64,000 nt of DNA, from the NCBI GenBank assembly GCA_016779005.1, contig JADHOL010000010.1, forward strand, positions 1 through 64,000. Direction: 5' to 3'. Every line of letters begins with the position of its first letter. Within the stretch, counting starts at the first letter, position 1. This document shows positions 19,047-29,225 of this stretch, piece after piece. The translations under genes were made by a program, and so were the position numbers. This stretch comes from Alphaproteobacteria bacterium (GTDB taxonomy: Bacteria > Pseudomonadota > Alphaproteobacteria > Puniceispirillales > Puniceispirillaceae). Under the pieces are notes generated by a model. That model had not been told where the DNA came from and did no database searches. It saw only the letters and a program-made list of their open reading frames with translations.

Positions 19047-20324
19047 TTATTCTGGCAGGGTATCATTTAATAGTAATGCGTGCCCTGCTAGATATAACGA
19101 GCCACAAATCACTACAAATTCACTTTCACTTGTGGCAGAAAGTGCCGCGCTGAGGCTTGATTTTGCGGTCGCTTTAATTCCTAAATCCTGACAATTATCT
19201 GACAGCGCTTGGGCGGATAGGCTTGCTGGCTGTCCTGGTATCGTTATGGTAAATATCTCGCTGATGAGGTTTTTTAAAGGCATAAAAACGTCATCTGGCT
19301 TTCGGGTAGTTAGCATCCCTGCAATAAGGGTCCATTTCTCTTCGGTTATTTGTGCAAGAGAGGCCGCAAGAGCTGTTGCACCGTGTGAGTTATGCGCGCC
19401 ATCAATCCATATTGGTCTTGCATCACGGTAATTGAGTAATGTTCCCTCATCGATGAATTGTACCCGTCCAGGCCATTTTGCGAGCCCGATGCCTGAAAAT
19501 AATCTATCATCCAAAGGCGTAAAATTATCACTATAGATTATGGATGCAGCTGCAAGGGCGGCATTCTGTATTTGATGGGGGCCGATTAGCGCGGGTTTTG
19601 GGAGCGTAAAAACCCTATTTTTACATTCTAGTTTTACCTCTCCTGTGCTTATCTGCTCCCAGATGAAATCAGCCCCTTCAAAAAAAATGGGTGCCGCCAT
19701 CTCTCTTGCTTTTTCGATAAGAGTTTCCTCAACCTCCTTGGTTTGAGAGGCACTAATTACAGGCACATTTTTTTTGATTATACCTGCTTTTTCACCCGCT
19801 ATTTGTGTTAGCTCAGAGCCCAGAAAATGCTCATGATCGCGTGCGATAGGGGTAATAATAGACGCTAATGGATTTTCGATTACATTTGTTGAATCTAGCC
19901 TGCCACCAAGACCCGTTTCTAAAATAAGCAAATCGGCGGGTATTCTTGCAAATGCCATAAATGCAGCAACCGTTGTGATTTCGTAAAATGTAATAGGCCT
20001 ATTCTGGTTAAGCTTCTCTACCTCATCCAAAACCTGCAGAAGCGCCTCATCATCGATTAGCTTGTTGGCAATCCGAATTCGCTCATTAAATCTGCATAGA
20101 TGTGGCGAGGTATAACAATGCGTTACAAGGCCAAGTTGCTTTGCGATAGCAAACAGATAGGCACAAACAGAGCCTTTTCCATTGGTGCCTGCTATATGAA
20201 ATATAGGCGGCAGATTCTGATGCGGGCTTCCTGCCTTTTCAAGGAGTTGATAGGTTCGCTCTAGCCCTAGGTCAATAAGCTTTGGGTGAAGAAGGGCAAG
20301 CCTATCAAGGCTTTCTGACAGCAT
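19047..20324 (-). CDS. folC: Folylpolyglutamate synthase / dihydrofolate synthase
   Basis: 425 aa with the mononucleotide-binding loop FHIAGTNGKGS, the segment ETGLGGRLDSTN and the C-terminal WIDGAHNSHGA of Mur-ligase-like FolC. It adds glutamate to dihydropteroate and folates. ATG at 20324 is chosen because AAGGAG lies 6 nt upstream; the frame stays open to 20372 with other possible starts. It follows trpA by 72 bp. In related genomes accD lies between trpA and folC, but not here. Confidence 0.94.
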   Translation of the reverse strand: MLSESLDRLALLHPKLIDLGLERTYQLLEKAGSPHQNLPPIFHIAGTNGKGSVCAYLFAIAKQLGLVTHCYTSPHLCRFNERIRIANKLIDDEALLQVLDEVEKLNQNRPITFYEITTVAAFMAFARIPADLLILETGLGGRLDSTNVIENPLASIITPIARDHEHFLGSELTQIAGEKAGIIKKNVPVISASQTKEVEETLIEKAREMAAPIFFEGADFIWEQISTGEVKLECKNRVFTLPKPALIGPHQIQNAALAAASIIYSDNFTPLDDRLFSGIGLAKWPGRVQFIDEGTLLNYRDARPIWIDGAHNSHGATALAASLAQITEEKWTLIAGMLTTRKPDDVFMPLKNLISEIFTITIPGQPASLSAQALSDNCQDLGIKATAKSSLSAALSATSESEFVVICGSLYLAGHALLLNDTLPE

Positions 20325-20396
20325 ACGCATCTCCTTCATATGTGTTACCGATAGTATTTTTTTATTATCCACAAATCATAATGATTTGAATATTTT

Positions 20397-21224
20397 TTAT
20401 TCAGGCTTATGGGCAGATATCGCATCTGCGAGCAATTTAGTAAAATCACTTACCTTTCTGGCAGTATCCTCAGCTGATAAATTCTGCGTATCGGATTCTG
20501 CTATAATCTCCACGACTGCGGAGCCCACAATAGCGCCATCGCCTAGCGAGGCAATATGTGCTGCCTGTTCTGCAGTTCTGATACCAAAACCAGTTACAAC
20601 AGGCAAATCGCTGACTTGTTTTATTCTATTTACAGCGCTAGAGATAGATTCCATCTGAGCAGATTTTGTGCCAGTGATACCTGCGATTGAGACGTAATAA
20701 ATAAATCCAGATGCCTTTTCCAAAACGTGTGGCAATCTATCGCCAAGGGTTGTTGGTGTGATTAATCTGATAAAATCTAGTTCTGAATTTTGGCTTGGAT
20801 TACACAGCTCTACATCCTCTTCAGGGGGAAGATCTACAATGATAAGACCATCTGCACCAGCTGCCTGTGCATCTTTAAGAAACAGCTCAACACCATAACG
20901 ATAAATAGGGTTGTAATACCCCATCAAAATCAACGGAGTATCGGCATGTTTTTTACGGAATTGAGACGCAATTTCAAGACTACCTCTAAGGGTCATACCT
21001 GACTTGATAGCACGCAAGCTTGCTGCCTGAATTGCAGGGCCATCTGCCATTGGATCAGAAAATGGCATTCCAAGTTCTATCATATCCACGCCAGATTCAA
21101 CCAAACCATCTAATATTTTTATGCTGGTATTGGTATCAGGGTCTCCCGCAGATACAAAAATACCCAAAATGCCTCTGTTTTCTTGCTTTGCCTTTGCAAA
21201 GCTTGCGGCTAATCTTTTGCTCAT
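20397..21224 (-). CDS. trpA: Tryptophan synthase alpha chain
   Basis: 275 aa. Catalytic Glu50 (MIELGMPFSDP) and Asp61 (ADGPAIQ) are in place; GADGLIIVDLPPEE and the phosphate-binding VVTGFGIRTAEQ are clear. It cleaves indole-3-glycerol phosphate and passes indole to TrpB. Start ATG at 21224 is inferred from homology (MSKRLAASFAKAK) and sits 31 bp after the trpB stop; the frame also extends back into trpB to 21299. Confidence 0.97.
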   Translation of the reverse strand: MSKRLAASFAKAKQENRGILGIFVSAGDPDTNTSIKILDGLVESGVDMIELGMPFSDPMADGPAIQAASLRAIKSGMTLRGSLEIASQFRKKHADTPLILMGYYNPIYRYGVELFLKDAQAAGADGLIIVDLPPEEDVELCNPSQNSELDFIRLITPTTLGDRLPHVLEKASGFIYYVSIAGITGTKSAQMESISSAVNRIKQVSDLPVVTGFGIRTAEQAAHIASLGDGAIVGSAVVEIIAESDTQNLSAEDTARKVSDFTKLLADAISAHKPE

Positions 21225-21255
21225 TTTATGTGCTTCGACCTCTATTTGGAGTTTC

Positions 21256-22479
21256 TTATAGTAACCCGCGCTCATCCAGCTTAGGCAGCACTGCTTCAAG
21301 GTCTTTATCCCCGCGACCGCACATATTAAGGATTACAATTTGTTCTTTATCCATTAATGGTAATTGTTTTGCTGCAAATGCAAGTGCATGGGAGGGCTCA
21401 AGAGCAGGAATTATCCCTTCAAGCCGGGAGCATAACTGAAATTGAACCAACGCTTCTTCATCTGTCGCACTCACATAATGAACACGTCCTATATCATGAA
21501 GCCACGAATGCTCTGGCCCAATGCCAGGATAATCAAGACCAGCTGATATAGAATGGGCATCTATTATCTGTCCATCATCATTTTGTAATAAATAGGTTCG
21601 ATTGCCATGTAAAACGCCTGGTGTTCCGCCGGTAAGGCTTGCCGCATGCATTCCGCTATCGATTCCCAGACCAGCAGCTTCAACGCCATAAATAGTAACA
21701 TCAGTATCATCTAGAAATGGGTGAAACAGGCCAAGCGCATTTGAGCCACCGCCAATACACGCAATAAGCGCGTCTGGCAATCGCCCTTCAGCTTCGAATA
21801 ATTGCTCTTTTGCTTCTGTTCCAATAACAGACTGGAAGTTTCGAACCATTTCGGGGTAGGGATGTGGGCCTGCAACTGTGCCAATAATATAAAAATGAGT
21901 ATCAGGATGAGCTACCCAATAACGAAGTGCTTCGTTCATGGCGTCTTTTAATGTGGATGTGCCAGAGGTAACAGGGTGTACGGTAGCCCCTAATAGGCGC
22001 ATCCTATCCACATTAGGCTTTTGACGTTTAACATCCTCAGCCCCCATAAAAACCTCGCATTCAAGATTAAATAATGCGCATGCCGTTGCGGTAGCTACCC
22101 CATGTTGCCCAGCCCCTGTTTCAGCAATGATTTTTGTTTTTCCCATCTTTTTAGCAAGTAGTGCCTGACCAAGCACATTATTAATTTTGTGAGCGCCTGT
22201 GTGATTTAGCTCGTCCCTTTTTAAGTATAATTTCGCGCCGCCATAGTGCTCTGTAAGGCGTTCAGCAAAATATAAAGGAGAGGGTCTGCCAACATAATGT
22301 TTCTGGAAATATAGCAGTTCTGCGTTAAAATCAGGGTCTGTTTTTGCTTCATTATAAGCAGCTTCAACCTGCAATATCAAAGGCATTAATGTCTCTGCAA
22401 CAAAGCGACCACCGTGAATACCAAAACGACCATTCTCATCTGGCATTGTCTTAAAGGAATTTAGCTGTGTTTCGTTCAT
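21256..22479 (-). CDS. trpB: Tryptophan synthase beta chain
   Basis: 407 aa. PLP lysine is Lys98 in [10 protein letters not shown]. The GGSNALG phosphate loop, [12 protein letters not shown] and the C-terminal LSGRGDKD-equivalent (NMCGRGDKD) are present. It condenses indole with serine to tryptophan. It is followed closely by trpA. Upstream lies a methyltransferase gene instead of the usual direct link to trpF. Confidence 0.98.
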   Translation of the reverse strand: MNETQLNSFKTMPDENGRFGIHGGRFVAETLMPLILQVEAAYNEAKTDPDFNAELLYFQKHYVGRPSPLYFAERLTEHYGGAKLYLKRDELNHTGAHKINNVLGQALLAKKMGKTKIIAETGAGQHGVATATACALFNLECEVFMGAEDVKRQKPNVDRMRLLGATVHPVTSGTSTLKDAMNEALRYWVAHPDTHFYIIGTVAGPHPYPEMVRNFQSVIGTEAKEQLFEAEGRLPDALIACIGGGSNALGLFHPFLDDTDVTIYGVEAAGLGIDSGMHAASLTGGTPGVLHGNRTYLLQNDDGQIIDAHSISAGLDYPGIGPEHSWLHDIGRVHYVSATDEEALVQFQLCSRLEGIIPALEPSHALAFAAKQLPLMDKEQIVILNMCGRGDKDLEAVLPKLDERGLL

Positions 22480-22526
22480 CGTTAACTATACTCACTTATA
22501 TTGAATGATTAAAGACAAAGTTAAAA

Positions 22527-23288
22527 TTATGCATTAGGGATAGGTTTTTCATTTTTAATAACATTAAAACGCAAACGAACATAATCTGCATACCAGATGC
22601 CATTCTTATCTTGCAATGTATCAGCAACAGCTTGATTTATGTCTTGAATGAAATCTTCACACGGGCTTGCAGGAGTATCATTTAAAAATGGTTTGGCAAA
22701 GGTTTTTATCCACCCTGCAACATCTGTCACAAGCTTGGTTGGACGCTCAAACTGTTCGATAAAATCAATTTGAAATCCTGTTTTTTCCAACTGGTATGCA
22801 TAATCCTCTTTAGAGGGGAAATACCATGGGTTGTAATTATCACCATTCAGTCCCCTGCGGTCTAATTCTGTGTAAATTTGCGTGATGATTGTTTGAACAT
22901 TTCCACTTCCGCCCATTTCTGCACAAAAACGTCCATTGATTTTTAACGCGTTAAAAACATTTTCCAAGACCTTATCTGATGATTTCATCCAATGTAGAGC
23001 AGCATTAGAAAAAATAGCATGAAATTCAGTTTCGAAATTCATATCTTCCCCGCTCATTACATAAGCGTTTAGGCCTTTTGTCTGAGCTGCATTAACCATT
23101 TCTTTGCTTGAATCAATGGCTGTGACCTTACATCCCTTTGCAGCGATTTTTTCTGCAAGCTCACCATTCCCGCAACCCAAATCAAGAATATGCTCACCGC
23201 TAACAGGGTTTAATAGCATAAGAACATCATCTCCAAATTGAGAGACAAAAGAGGCATTCTCTGCGTAATCATCAACACTCCAATCCAT
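22527..23288 (-). CDS. Class I SAM-dependent methyltransferase
   Basis: 253 aa. Motif I is DLGCGNGELA (about residue 37) with the acidic end of strand 2 at TAIDSSKEM; motif IV-like AIFSNAALHWM follows. The Asn-Ala-Ala-Leu-His-Trp segment and overall layout resemble trans-aconitate/ubiquinone-type small-molecule methyltransferases. The substrate is unknown. It sits between trpF and trpB, a position where I do not expect a gene in relatives, with AT-rich spacers of 47 and 134 bp; this suggests a later insertion. A trp-pathway role is not implied. Confidence 0.85.
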   Translation of the reverse strand: MDWSVDDYAENASFVSQFGDDVLMLLNPVSGEHILDLGCGNGELAEKIAAKGCKVTAIDSSKEMVNAAQTKGLNAYVMSGEDMNFETEFHAIFSNAALHWMKSSDKVLENVFNALKINGRFCAEMGGSGNVQTIITQIYTELDRRGLNGDNYNPWYFPSKEDYAYQLEKTGFQIDFIEQFERPTKLVTDVAGWIKTFAKPFLNDTPASPCEDFIQDINQAVADTLQDKNGIWYADYVRLRFNVIKNEKPIPNA

Positions 23289-23422
23289 ATTTACTCACTA
23301 CTGAAGTGAAGCTTAACGGTCAAGCTTCTTTTGTGAACGGCTCTTAGATACACAGCAATGCTATTTAGATACATATTTGCGCCTAATTTCTGTATCAAAG
23401 CTGTATAATTAAACAGAATAAT

Positions 23423-24073
23423 TTAAGAGCTCGTTTTTGCAGACTTCACAAAGGCTGAGATCAGTAAATCATCTTTTATACCTGCGCTTGCCTCTACCCC
23501 TGATGAGACATCAACCCCATCTGGATTGGTTTGCGCAATTGCATGGGCTACATTATTGGGATTTAATCCGCCTGCGAGCATCCAAGGTAAATCACATTCA
23601 AAATCTGCAAGAAGCGACCAATTAAAGCTCTCGCCATTGCCGCCAGGCATTAAATCTGCAGATGCAGCCGCATCAAATAACAACCAATCTGCCGAGAAAT
23701 TATATTGCTGACTGGCCTTAATATCCAACTGCGTTTTGACACGAATTGCTTTAATTATCGGAAGGCCATATTTCTGTCTTATCTCATCAACCCTCATTGG
23801 CGGTTCTATGCCATGTAACTGGAGAAAGTCAGGTTTTGATGTGCTTATAATTTCAGATAATTCTGTATCAGTAGGGTTAACACAAAGGGCCACTTTTTTA
23901 ATCCCAGAATCAGAATAATTACGGTCATAATAATCAGATAATTCAGCCGCGTTCGCAGGGCTGAGATGTCTTGGAGATTTCTGGAAAAAAACAAAACCAA
24001 TAAAATCAGCGCCAGCCTTGATACAATTATCGATATCTGAGGGTGTTTTTAACCCACAAATTTTAACGTTCAT
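23423..24073 (-). CDS. trpF: Phosphoribosylanthranilate isomerase
   Basis: 216-aa TIM barrel starting MNVKICGLKT (catalytic Cys in KICG), with FIGFVFFQKSPRHLSP, the general acid region FDA and LAGGLNPNNV, and the phosphate-binding GVDVSSGVE at the C-terminus. It isomerises N-(5-phosphoribosyl)anthranilate in tryptophan synthesis. Its start overlaps the lapA 3' end by 11 bp. Confidence 0.97.
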   Translation of the reverse strand: MNVKICGLKTPSDIDNCIKAGADFIGFVFFQKSPRHLSPANAAELSDYYDRNYSDSGIKKVALCVNPTDTELSEIISTSKPDFLQLHGIEPPMRVDEIRQKYGLPIIKAIRVKTQLDIKASQQYNFSADWLLFDAAASADLMPGGNGESFNWSLLADFECDLPWMLAGGLNPNNVAHAIAQTNPDGVDVSSGVEASAGIKDDLLISAFVKSAKTSS

Positions 24074-24449
24074 AAGTATAAGCCTTGTGTAAATGGGCTT
24101 GTTTGCCGTGTTCCCTATTCAAAGCTAAACCTGTTGTGGTTTGGTCAAATAGCAGATGATTATCATCTTTCATTTCTGGCGGTGCATTGGGTTTTTTTCC
24201 CATTTGTCTTGCGGCACGGCGGGATGTAATGGATTTAAGCCAAATTAATAAGGCCCCAAACAATAAGCCGATCCCAAAAGCTAATAAAATCGGAAGCCAT
24301 AAAGCAAGGCTGAGCTGTCCTGGAATTGGCCATAGCTGGAGGGTTATTAATTGGGTGTTAGAGCCGACGATCGCAGCAATAAAAAGGCTGAACAGGATTA
24401 GAATTACTAACCAGAATAGTTTTGATATGAAATGGGAAATGCCAGACAT
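24063..24449 (-). CDS. LapA-domain inner-membrane protein
   Basis: 128 aa. Two membrane segments (about residues 11-32 and 47-70) flank a short periplasmic loop containing NTQLITLQLWPIPGQ, the LapA pattern, followed by a basic then acidic cytoplasmic tail. In E. coli LapA works with LapB in LPS assembly control; the alphaproteobacterial homologue usually lies between ihfB and trpF, as here. Confidence 0.85.
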   Translation of the reverse strand: MSGISHFISKLFWLVILILFSLFIAAIVGSNTQLITLQLWPIPGQLSLALWLPILLAFGIGLLFGALLIWLKSITSRRAARQMGKKPNAPPEMKDDNHLLFDQTTTGLALNREHGKQAHLHKAYTYER

Positions 24450-24509
24450 TACGTTTTAATCCTGTTTTCAGGACGGCATTATTATCAGCTTAGATGACAA
24501 AATGCCAGA

Positions 24510-24788
24510 TTATTTATTTAATCTCTCCCGCATTCCCTTACCCATTTTAAAATAAGGTACTTGTTTGCGCGCGACATCTACAGGCTCACCAGTGCGGGGG
24601 TTTCTTCCTTTTCTTGCACCATGTTCGCGAACAGAAAAAGCACCAAAGCCTCGCAATTCAATACGATCACCATTCTCAAGTGATACACTAATCGTCTCGA
24701 ATATCGTATTTACGATTCGCTCAATATCCCTGTGATATAATTCGGGGTTTTCCGCCGCAAGCATATTTATCAACTCTGATTTGGTCAT
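24510..24788 (-). CDS. ihfB: Integration host factor subunit beta
   Basis: 92 aa from ATG 24788 (MTKSELI); the GTG at 24794 is also open but lies over the AGGTGA ribosome site. HU/IHF fold with [17 protein letters not shown] and the arm [14 protein letters not shown] carrying the intercalating Pro. It bends DNA as a heterodimer with IhfA. It is separated from rpsA by a terminator, so it has its own promoter in the 185-bp spacer. Confidence 0.96.
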   Translation of the reverse strand: MTKSELINMLAAENPELYHRDIERIVNTIFETISVSLENGDRIELRGFGAFSVREHGARKGRNPRTGEPVDVARKQVPYFKMGKGMRERLNK

Positions 24789-24911
24789 GGTCACCTAACC
24801 CTTTTATATTCAAAAGAATGCTTAGTTTATACTTGTCTTAACTATCCAAATAGATTACTCATTTCTATTTGCCACTATACCAAAAGGGTACTTGAGGTTT
24901 TTCAAAATGGC

Positions 24912-24947
24912 AAAAAAAAACCTCACCTCAAGCGAGGTTTTTTTATT
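24912..24947 (-). terminator. Intrinsic terminator of rpsA
   Basis: A-tract and CCTC pair with GAGG and T-tract to give a stem of about 11 bp (AAAAAACCTC/GAGGTTTTTT) with a 9-nt loop. On the minus strand it is followed by a run of T, as expected for termination 30 bp after the rpsA stop. The flanking A/T tracts could let it work on both strands. Confidence 0.85.
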
Positions 24948-24978
24948 TTAGTTTTGACTAAATCTAACTAGGATACAC

Positions 24979-26694
24979 CTATTCAGAATCATCATCGTCT
25001 TTTTTTGCTAATGCTGCCCCAAGGATATCCCCTAAGCTTGCACCACTATCAGATGAGCCGAATTCTGCCATAGCTTGTTTTTCTTCAGCCATTTCACGTG
25101 CCTTGATAGATAGTGTTAATTTATTGTTTTTATTATCTATTTGAGAAATTACAGCATCTACCTTCTCACCAACAGCAAAACGTTCTACGCGCTGGTCTGA
25201 TCTATCTCTGGCAAGGTCACCTCGTCTGATAAAGCCAGAAAGCGTATCTCCAACACGGACTTCAAGGCCTTGTTCGGTTACAGCGGTAATAATACACGTT
25301 ACCGCATCGCCTTTGCGTACTTTTTCAACAGCATCAGCAACAGGATTGCTTGTTAATTGCTTGATTCCAAGAGAAATACGTTCTTTTTCAAGGTCGATAT
25401 CCAGAATTTTTGCCTCAACCTTGTCGCCTTTGTTAAATCCTTCAAGCACGTCTTCGTTAGAAGAGGACCAAGAAATATCAGACAGATGAACAAGGCCGTC
25501 TATTTCTTCTGTTAATCCGACAAATAATCCGAACTCAGTGATATTATTGATTTCACCCTCAATCACATCGCCAATCTTATTATTAGTCTCAAACTCTGCC
25601 CAAGGGTTGTCTGTTGCCTGTTTTAGGCCAAGTGAAATTCGGCGCTTGGTTAAATCAACATCCAGAACAACAACTTCAACTTCCTGACTTGTTGAGACGA
25701 TCTTACCTGGATGCACATTCTTTTTAGTCCAGCTCATCTCAGATACGTGAACCAATCCTTCGACACCGTCATCTAATTCAACAAATGCGCCGTAATCAGT
25801 AATGTTCGTAACTCTGCCACTAAGACGTGTACCTGTTTTAAACTTATCAACCGCATTTTCCCATGGGTCGCTTTGCAGTTGTTTCATGCCAAGCGAAATA
25901 CGCTGCGTTTCTTGATTAAATCGTATGACTTGAACATCAACAGTTTGACCAACCGTAAGTGCTTCAGATGGGTGATTGATTCTACGCCAAGCAATGTCAG
26001 TTACGTGTAGTAATCCATCCACCCCGCCTAAATCAACAAATGCGCCATAATCAGTGATATTCTTAACAACACCTTTTAGAATTTGTCCTTCTACTAAATT
26101 AGACACAAGCTCGCTACGTGCCTCAGCGCGGGATTCTTCGAGAACAGCTCTGCGGGAGACGACAATATTGCCTCGGCGACGGTCAATTTTTAATATCTGA
26201 AACGGCTGAGGGGCGCCCATAAGAGCGCTCACATCATTAATGGGGCGAATATCAACCTGACTTCCAGGAAGGAACGCCGTTGCACCTGACAGGTCTACTG
26301 TAAAGCCGCCTTTAACTCTGCCAAAAATCACACCTGTTACACGCTCTTGTGCTTTAAATGCGCGCTCCAAGATAACCCATGCTTCTTCTCTTCTGGCTTT
26401 CTCGCGGCTTAGAAGTGCTTGACCATCTTTGTCTTCCATGCGCTCAACATAGACTTCAACAGTATCGCCAACCTGTAATTCTGGGTCTTGGCCTGGTGCT
26501 GTGAATTCTTTGAGAGGAATGCGGCCTTCTGATTTAAGACCCACATCAATGATAGCATTATCTGACTCTATGGCAATGATTGTTCCGCGAACAACGCTGC
26601 CTTCTACTGAGGTGCTTTCTGAAAAACTTTCTGCAAGTAAATCAGCAAAATTCTCATTGACGAGTAAATTCTCGTCATCTTTTTGGTTTGACAA
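24979..26694 (-). CDS. rpsA: 30S ribosomal protein S1
   Basis: 571 aa with six S1 RNA-binding repeats; several keep the signature (ITDYGAFVDLGGVDGLLHVTDI and close variants). It promotes translation initiation on structured mRNAs. The C-terminal tail is short and acidic (KKDDDDSE). The gene lies downstream of cmk with a 194-bp spacer that probably holds a promoter. Confidence 0.98.
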   Translation of the reverse strand: MSNQKDDENLLVNENFADLLAESFSESTSVEGSVVRGTIIAIESDNAIIDVGLKSEGRIPLKEFTAPGQDPELQVGDTVEVYVERMEDKDGQALLSREKARREEAWVILERAFKAQERVTGVIFGRVKGGFTVDLSGATAFLPGSQVDIRPINDVSALMGAPQPFQILKIDRRRGNIVVSRRAVLEESRAEARSELVSNLVEGQILKGVVKNITDYGAFVDLGGVDGLLHVTDIAWRRINHPSEALTVGQTVDVQVIRFNQETQRISLGMKQLQSDPWENAVDKFKTGTRLSGRVTNITDYGAFVELDDGVEGLVHVSEMSWTKKNVHPGKIVSTSQEVEVVVLDVDLTKRRISLGLKQATDNPWAEFETNNKIGDVIEGEINNITEFGLFVGLTEEIDGLVHLSDISWSSSNEDVLEGFNKGDKVEAKILDIDLEKERISLGIKQLTSNPVADAVEKVRKGDAVTCIITAVTEQGLEVRVGDTLSGFIRRGDLARDRSDQRVERFAVGEKVDAVISQIDNKNNKLTLSIKAREMAEEKQAMAEFGSSDSGASLGDILGAALAKKDDDDSE

Positions 26695-26888
26695 TAAAAG
26701 TCTCCGTGGGATGCTATTTAGGGGGCGAAAAGCCCTATTTTATCTTGGCTGGGTTCAAGATTTTTTCTGTCTAAACACACTTAAGTTATTTTCCTTAAGT
26801 CAGATATTTTATAAACAGCAAACAAATTTCCAGCTATTGTTAGTTAAAAAAGTAAGACACCGTTTAGAAAAATGTCAAACAACGAGCC

Positions 26889-27560
26889 TTAGCCATTAAT
26901 GTAATTTAAGGCAATTTGCAAGACTTCATCCGCATTTAATGAGGAACTATCAATAAAAAATGCATCTGAAAGACGTTTTAAAGGGGCAATTTGTCTGGTG
27001 CTATCTCTTTTGTCACGCTCCATCAGGTCTTTGAGAATGGTTTCTTGTGTTTGATTTGAGTTGGTATCTTTAAACTCCGCAAACCGCCTTTTTGCGCGAA
27101 TCTCGGGTTTGGCATCAATAAAGAACTTAAAATCTGCTTCGGGGAGTATGACAGAGCCAATGTCTCTTCCATCCAAAACTGCCCCTTTGTTAGAGGGAGG
27201 AGAATTGGCAAAATCTCTTTGTTTTTCAATAAGTGCCTGGCGGATTTCTGGCAAGCTTGCAACGATTGCGGCCAGACTTGAAATCTTTTGACTTCGCAGG
27301 TCAGGCGAATCTGATATTGGAAGCGCTAAGCCAAGTGCAATGGTTGTAAGTTCAATTCGGGTTGATTTCTCAAAGCGCTCTTCTGTTACGGGCTTGTTAA
27401 AATTGTCATCAAGACTAGACAGCCCGTATCTTGATGCTTCGAGCGCAACAGCGCGGTAGAGAAGTCCTGTGTCCAGATAATCGCACCCAAGGCTTTCTGC
27501 AAGCCTTTTTGCCAAGGTGCCTTTCCCAGATGCTGCAGTGCCATCAATCGCTATTTTCAT
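26889..27560 (-). CDS. cmk: Cytidylate kinase
   Basis: 223 aa. P-loop at AIDGTAASGKGTLA, CMP-binding DTGLLYRAVAL, and LDGRDIGSVILPEADFK with the conserved DGRDIG; a Lys/Arg-rich lid (RDKRDSTRQIAPL) follows. It phosphorylates CMP and dCMP. The aroA-cmk-rpsA order is the normal alphaproteobacterial one. Confidence 0.97.
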   Translation of the reverse strand: MKIAIDGTAASGKGTLAKRLAESLGCDYLDTGLLYRAVALEASRYGLSSLDDNFNKPVTEERFEKSTRIELTTIALGLALPISDSPDLRSQKISSLAAIVASLPEIRQALIEKQRDFANSPPSNKGAVLDGRDIGSVILPEADFKFFIDAKPEIRAKRRFAEFKDTNSNQTQETILKDLMERDKRDSTRQIAPLKRLSDAFFIDSSSLNADEVLQIALNYING

Positions 27561-27640
27561 GTTCTGCCTTTGTGTGTGAAGCCAAATTTACCTAACCTAA
27601 TCGCCAGCCTAATTAAAATATCATCTTCAGTGAGTACCTG

Positions 27641-27684
27641 CCGTATGATTTCTACCGTGTGTTTTTCTACCGTGTGATTTTTAG
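27641..27684 (-). repeat. 14-15-bp tandem repeat spanning the aroA stop
   Basis: Three consecutive units, CCGTATGATTTCTA, CCGTGTGTTTTTCTA and CCGTGTGATTTTTAG. The aroA stop codon (27681-27683) lies in the last unit, so the duplication starts at the end of the coding sequence and fills the spacer towards cmk. Confidence 0.85.
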
Positions 27685-29042
27685 GCTGAATTTATAGGGG
27701 AAATTCTTGCACCATGCTTATTCATTAATTCAACAAATCCAGGAAAGCTTGTCTCAATCGTGGAAACGCCATCTACAATGATTCTATCACTACTTACAAA
27801 GCCAAGAGTTAAAAAAGACATTGCAATTCTATGGTCATGTTCTGATGAAATATTAAAGCCGCCCTTTATATAAGAGTCCCCCTTTGCTGTCTTAGTACCA
27901 TATACCCGCATTGAGGTTTCCGTTTCATCAACAGTTACGCCTGCAAGCCGTAATCCCTTTGCCATAATAGCTATTCTATCTGCTTCTTTATGTCGTAACT
28001 CGCCAATATTTTCCATCAAGCTAGGCCCAGTTGCCATTGCAGCTGCGATACATAAGATAGGATATTCATCTATCATTGATGGCGCTCTATCGGATGGTAT
28101 GACAATTCCTTTTAATTGGCTTGAAGAAACCTTTATGTCAGCAACCTGCTCGCCGCCAACCTCGCGTTGATTGCTGATTTCTATTCTGCCACCCATTTCG
28201 CGAAGCGTTGTAATTAATCCAATGCGCTCTGGGCTCATACCAATTGTAGGCAATAAAAGCTGGCTGTTTTTAGTGATTAATCCTGCAACAATTAAAAATG
28301 CAGCAGATGAGGGATCCCGTGGCACAATAATATCATTTGCCTGTAATGTAATGCCGCCTGTCACGCTTGCTATGTAACTGCCATCTAAATTGGTTTGCGT
28401 GTTAACTTCTACTCCGAAATGCCGCAGCATACGCTCTGTATGATCACGCGATTTTGCAGGCTCAATTACAGATGTTACACCTCGTGCATTTAACCCTGCA
28501 AGTAAGATAGCTGATTTGATTTGCGCAGATGCCACCGGGGAATTGTATCTTATCGGAAGCGGGCTTGTTCGTCCTGTTAGCGTAACAGGCAATAATCCAT
28601 CACCATTATCGCTCACTTGAATTCCCATTTGGCTAAGTGGTTCTGTAATACGTCGCATTGGTCTGCTTGACAGAGACTCATCCCCAGTGAAAGTTGCAGT
28701 TATATTCTGACCAGCAACCAGACCCATCAATAGCCTTACGCCAGTTCCCGCATTTCCAAGGTCCAGGGGCCTTGCAGGCTCTTGAAGGCCATGCATGCCG
28801 ACCCCTATTACCTTCACCACATCATCTTCCACTATGGAAATGCGAACACCGAGATCACGCATCGCGTTTAAAGTTGAGTGAACATCTGTGCTGTGCAGCA
28901 AGCCCGATATTCGCGTTGTCCCTTCTGCAATTGAGCTGAACATGAGCGATCTGTGAGAGATTGATTTATCCCCTACAACAGAACAGGTTCCTTGTAATCC
29001 GGAAATTGCCTCAGATGAGAGAGAGTCTGTATGATTAATCAT
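27681..29042 (-). CDS. aroA: 3-phosphoshikimate 1-carboxyvinyltransferase (EPSP synthase)
   Basis: 453 aa. PEP/S3P-site motifs DKSISHRSLMF, LGNAGTGVRLLMG, RPMRRI and the catalytic DEYPILCIAAA are present, and RHKEADRI and SSEHDHRIAMS follow. It makes EPSP in the shikimate pathway. The sequence near 85-100 (GNAGTGVRLLMG, with GNAGTGVR rather than GNAGTAMR) is closer to the class II bacterial type. It is divergent from the FYDLN protein. Confidence 0.97.
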   Translation of the reverse strand: MINHTDSLSSEAISGLQGTCSVVGDKSISHRSLMFSSIAEGTTRISGLLHSTDVHSTLNAMRDLGVRISIVEDDVVKVIGVGMHGLQEPARPLDLGNAGTGVRLLMGLVAGQNITATFTGDESLSSRPMRRITEPLSQMGIQVSDNGDGLLPVTLTGRTSPLPIRYNSPVASAQIKSAILLAGLNARGVTSVIEPAKSRDHTERMLRHFGVEVNTQTNLDGSYIASVTGGITLQANDIIVPRDPSSAAFLIVAGLITKNSQLLLPTIGMSPERIGLITTLREMGGRIEISNQREVGGEQVADIKVSSSQLKGIVIPSDRAPSMIDEYPILCIAAAMATGPSLMENIGELRHKEADRIAIMAKGLRLAGVTVDETETSMRVYGTKTAKGDSYIKGGFNISSEHDHRIAMSFLTLGFVSSDRIIVDGVSTIETSFPGFVELMNKHGARISPINSA

Positions 29043-29225
29043 TTCAAGCCTCGGTTAGGAATAAAAAATACCCATTTTGCATGCGGTGCTTTCTCTCACA
29101 ACAATTAATATTTATCTAGGTTTAAAATAAATTTCGAAAATTTTTTTTGCGCGCGATATGAATAAATAATCAATCTGTTCAAAATGGGATAGAAATTATA
29201 CTTGCCGTTACAGATTAGAGCTGTT

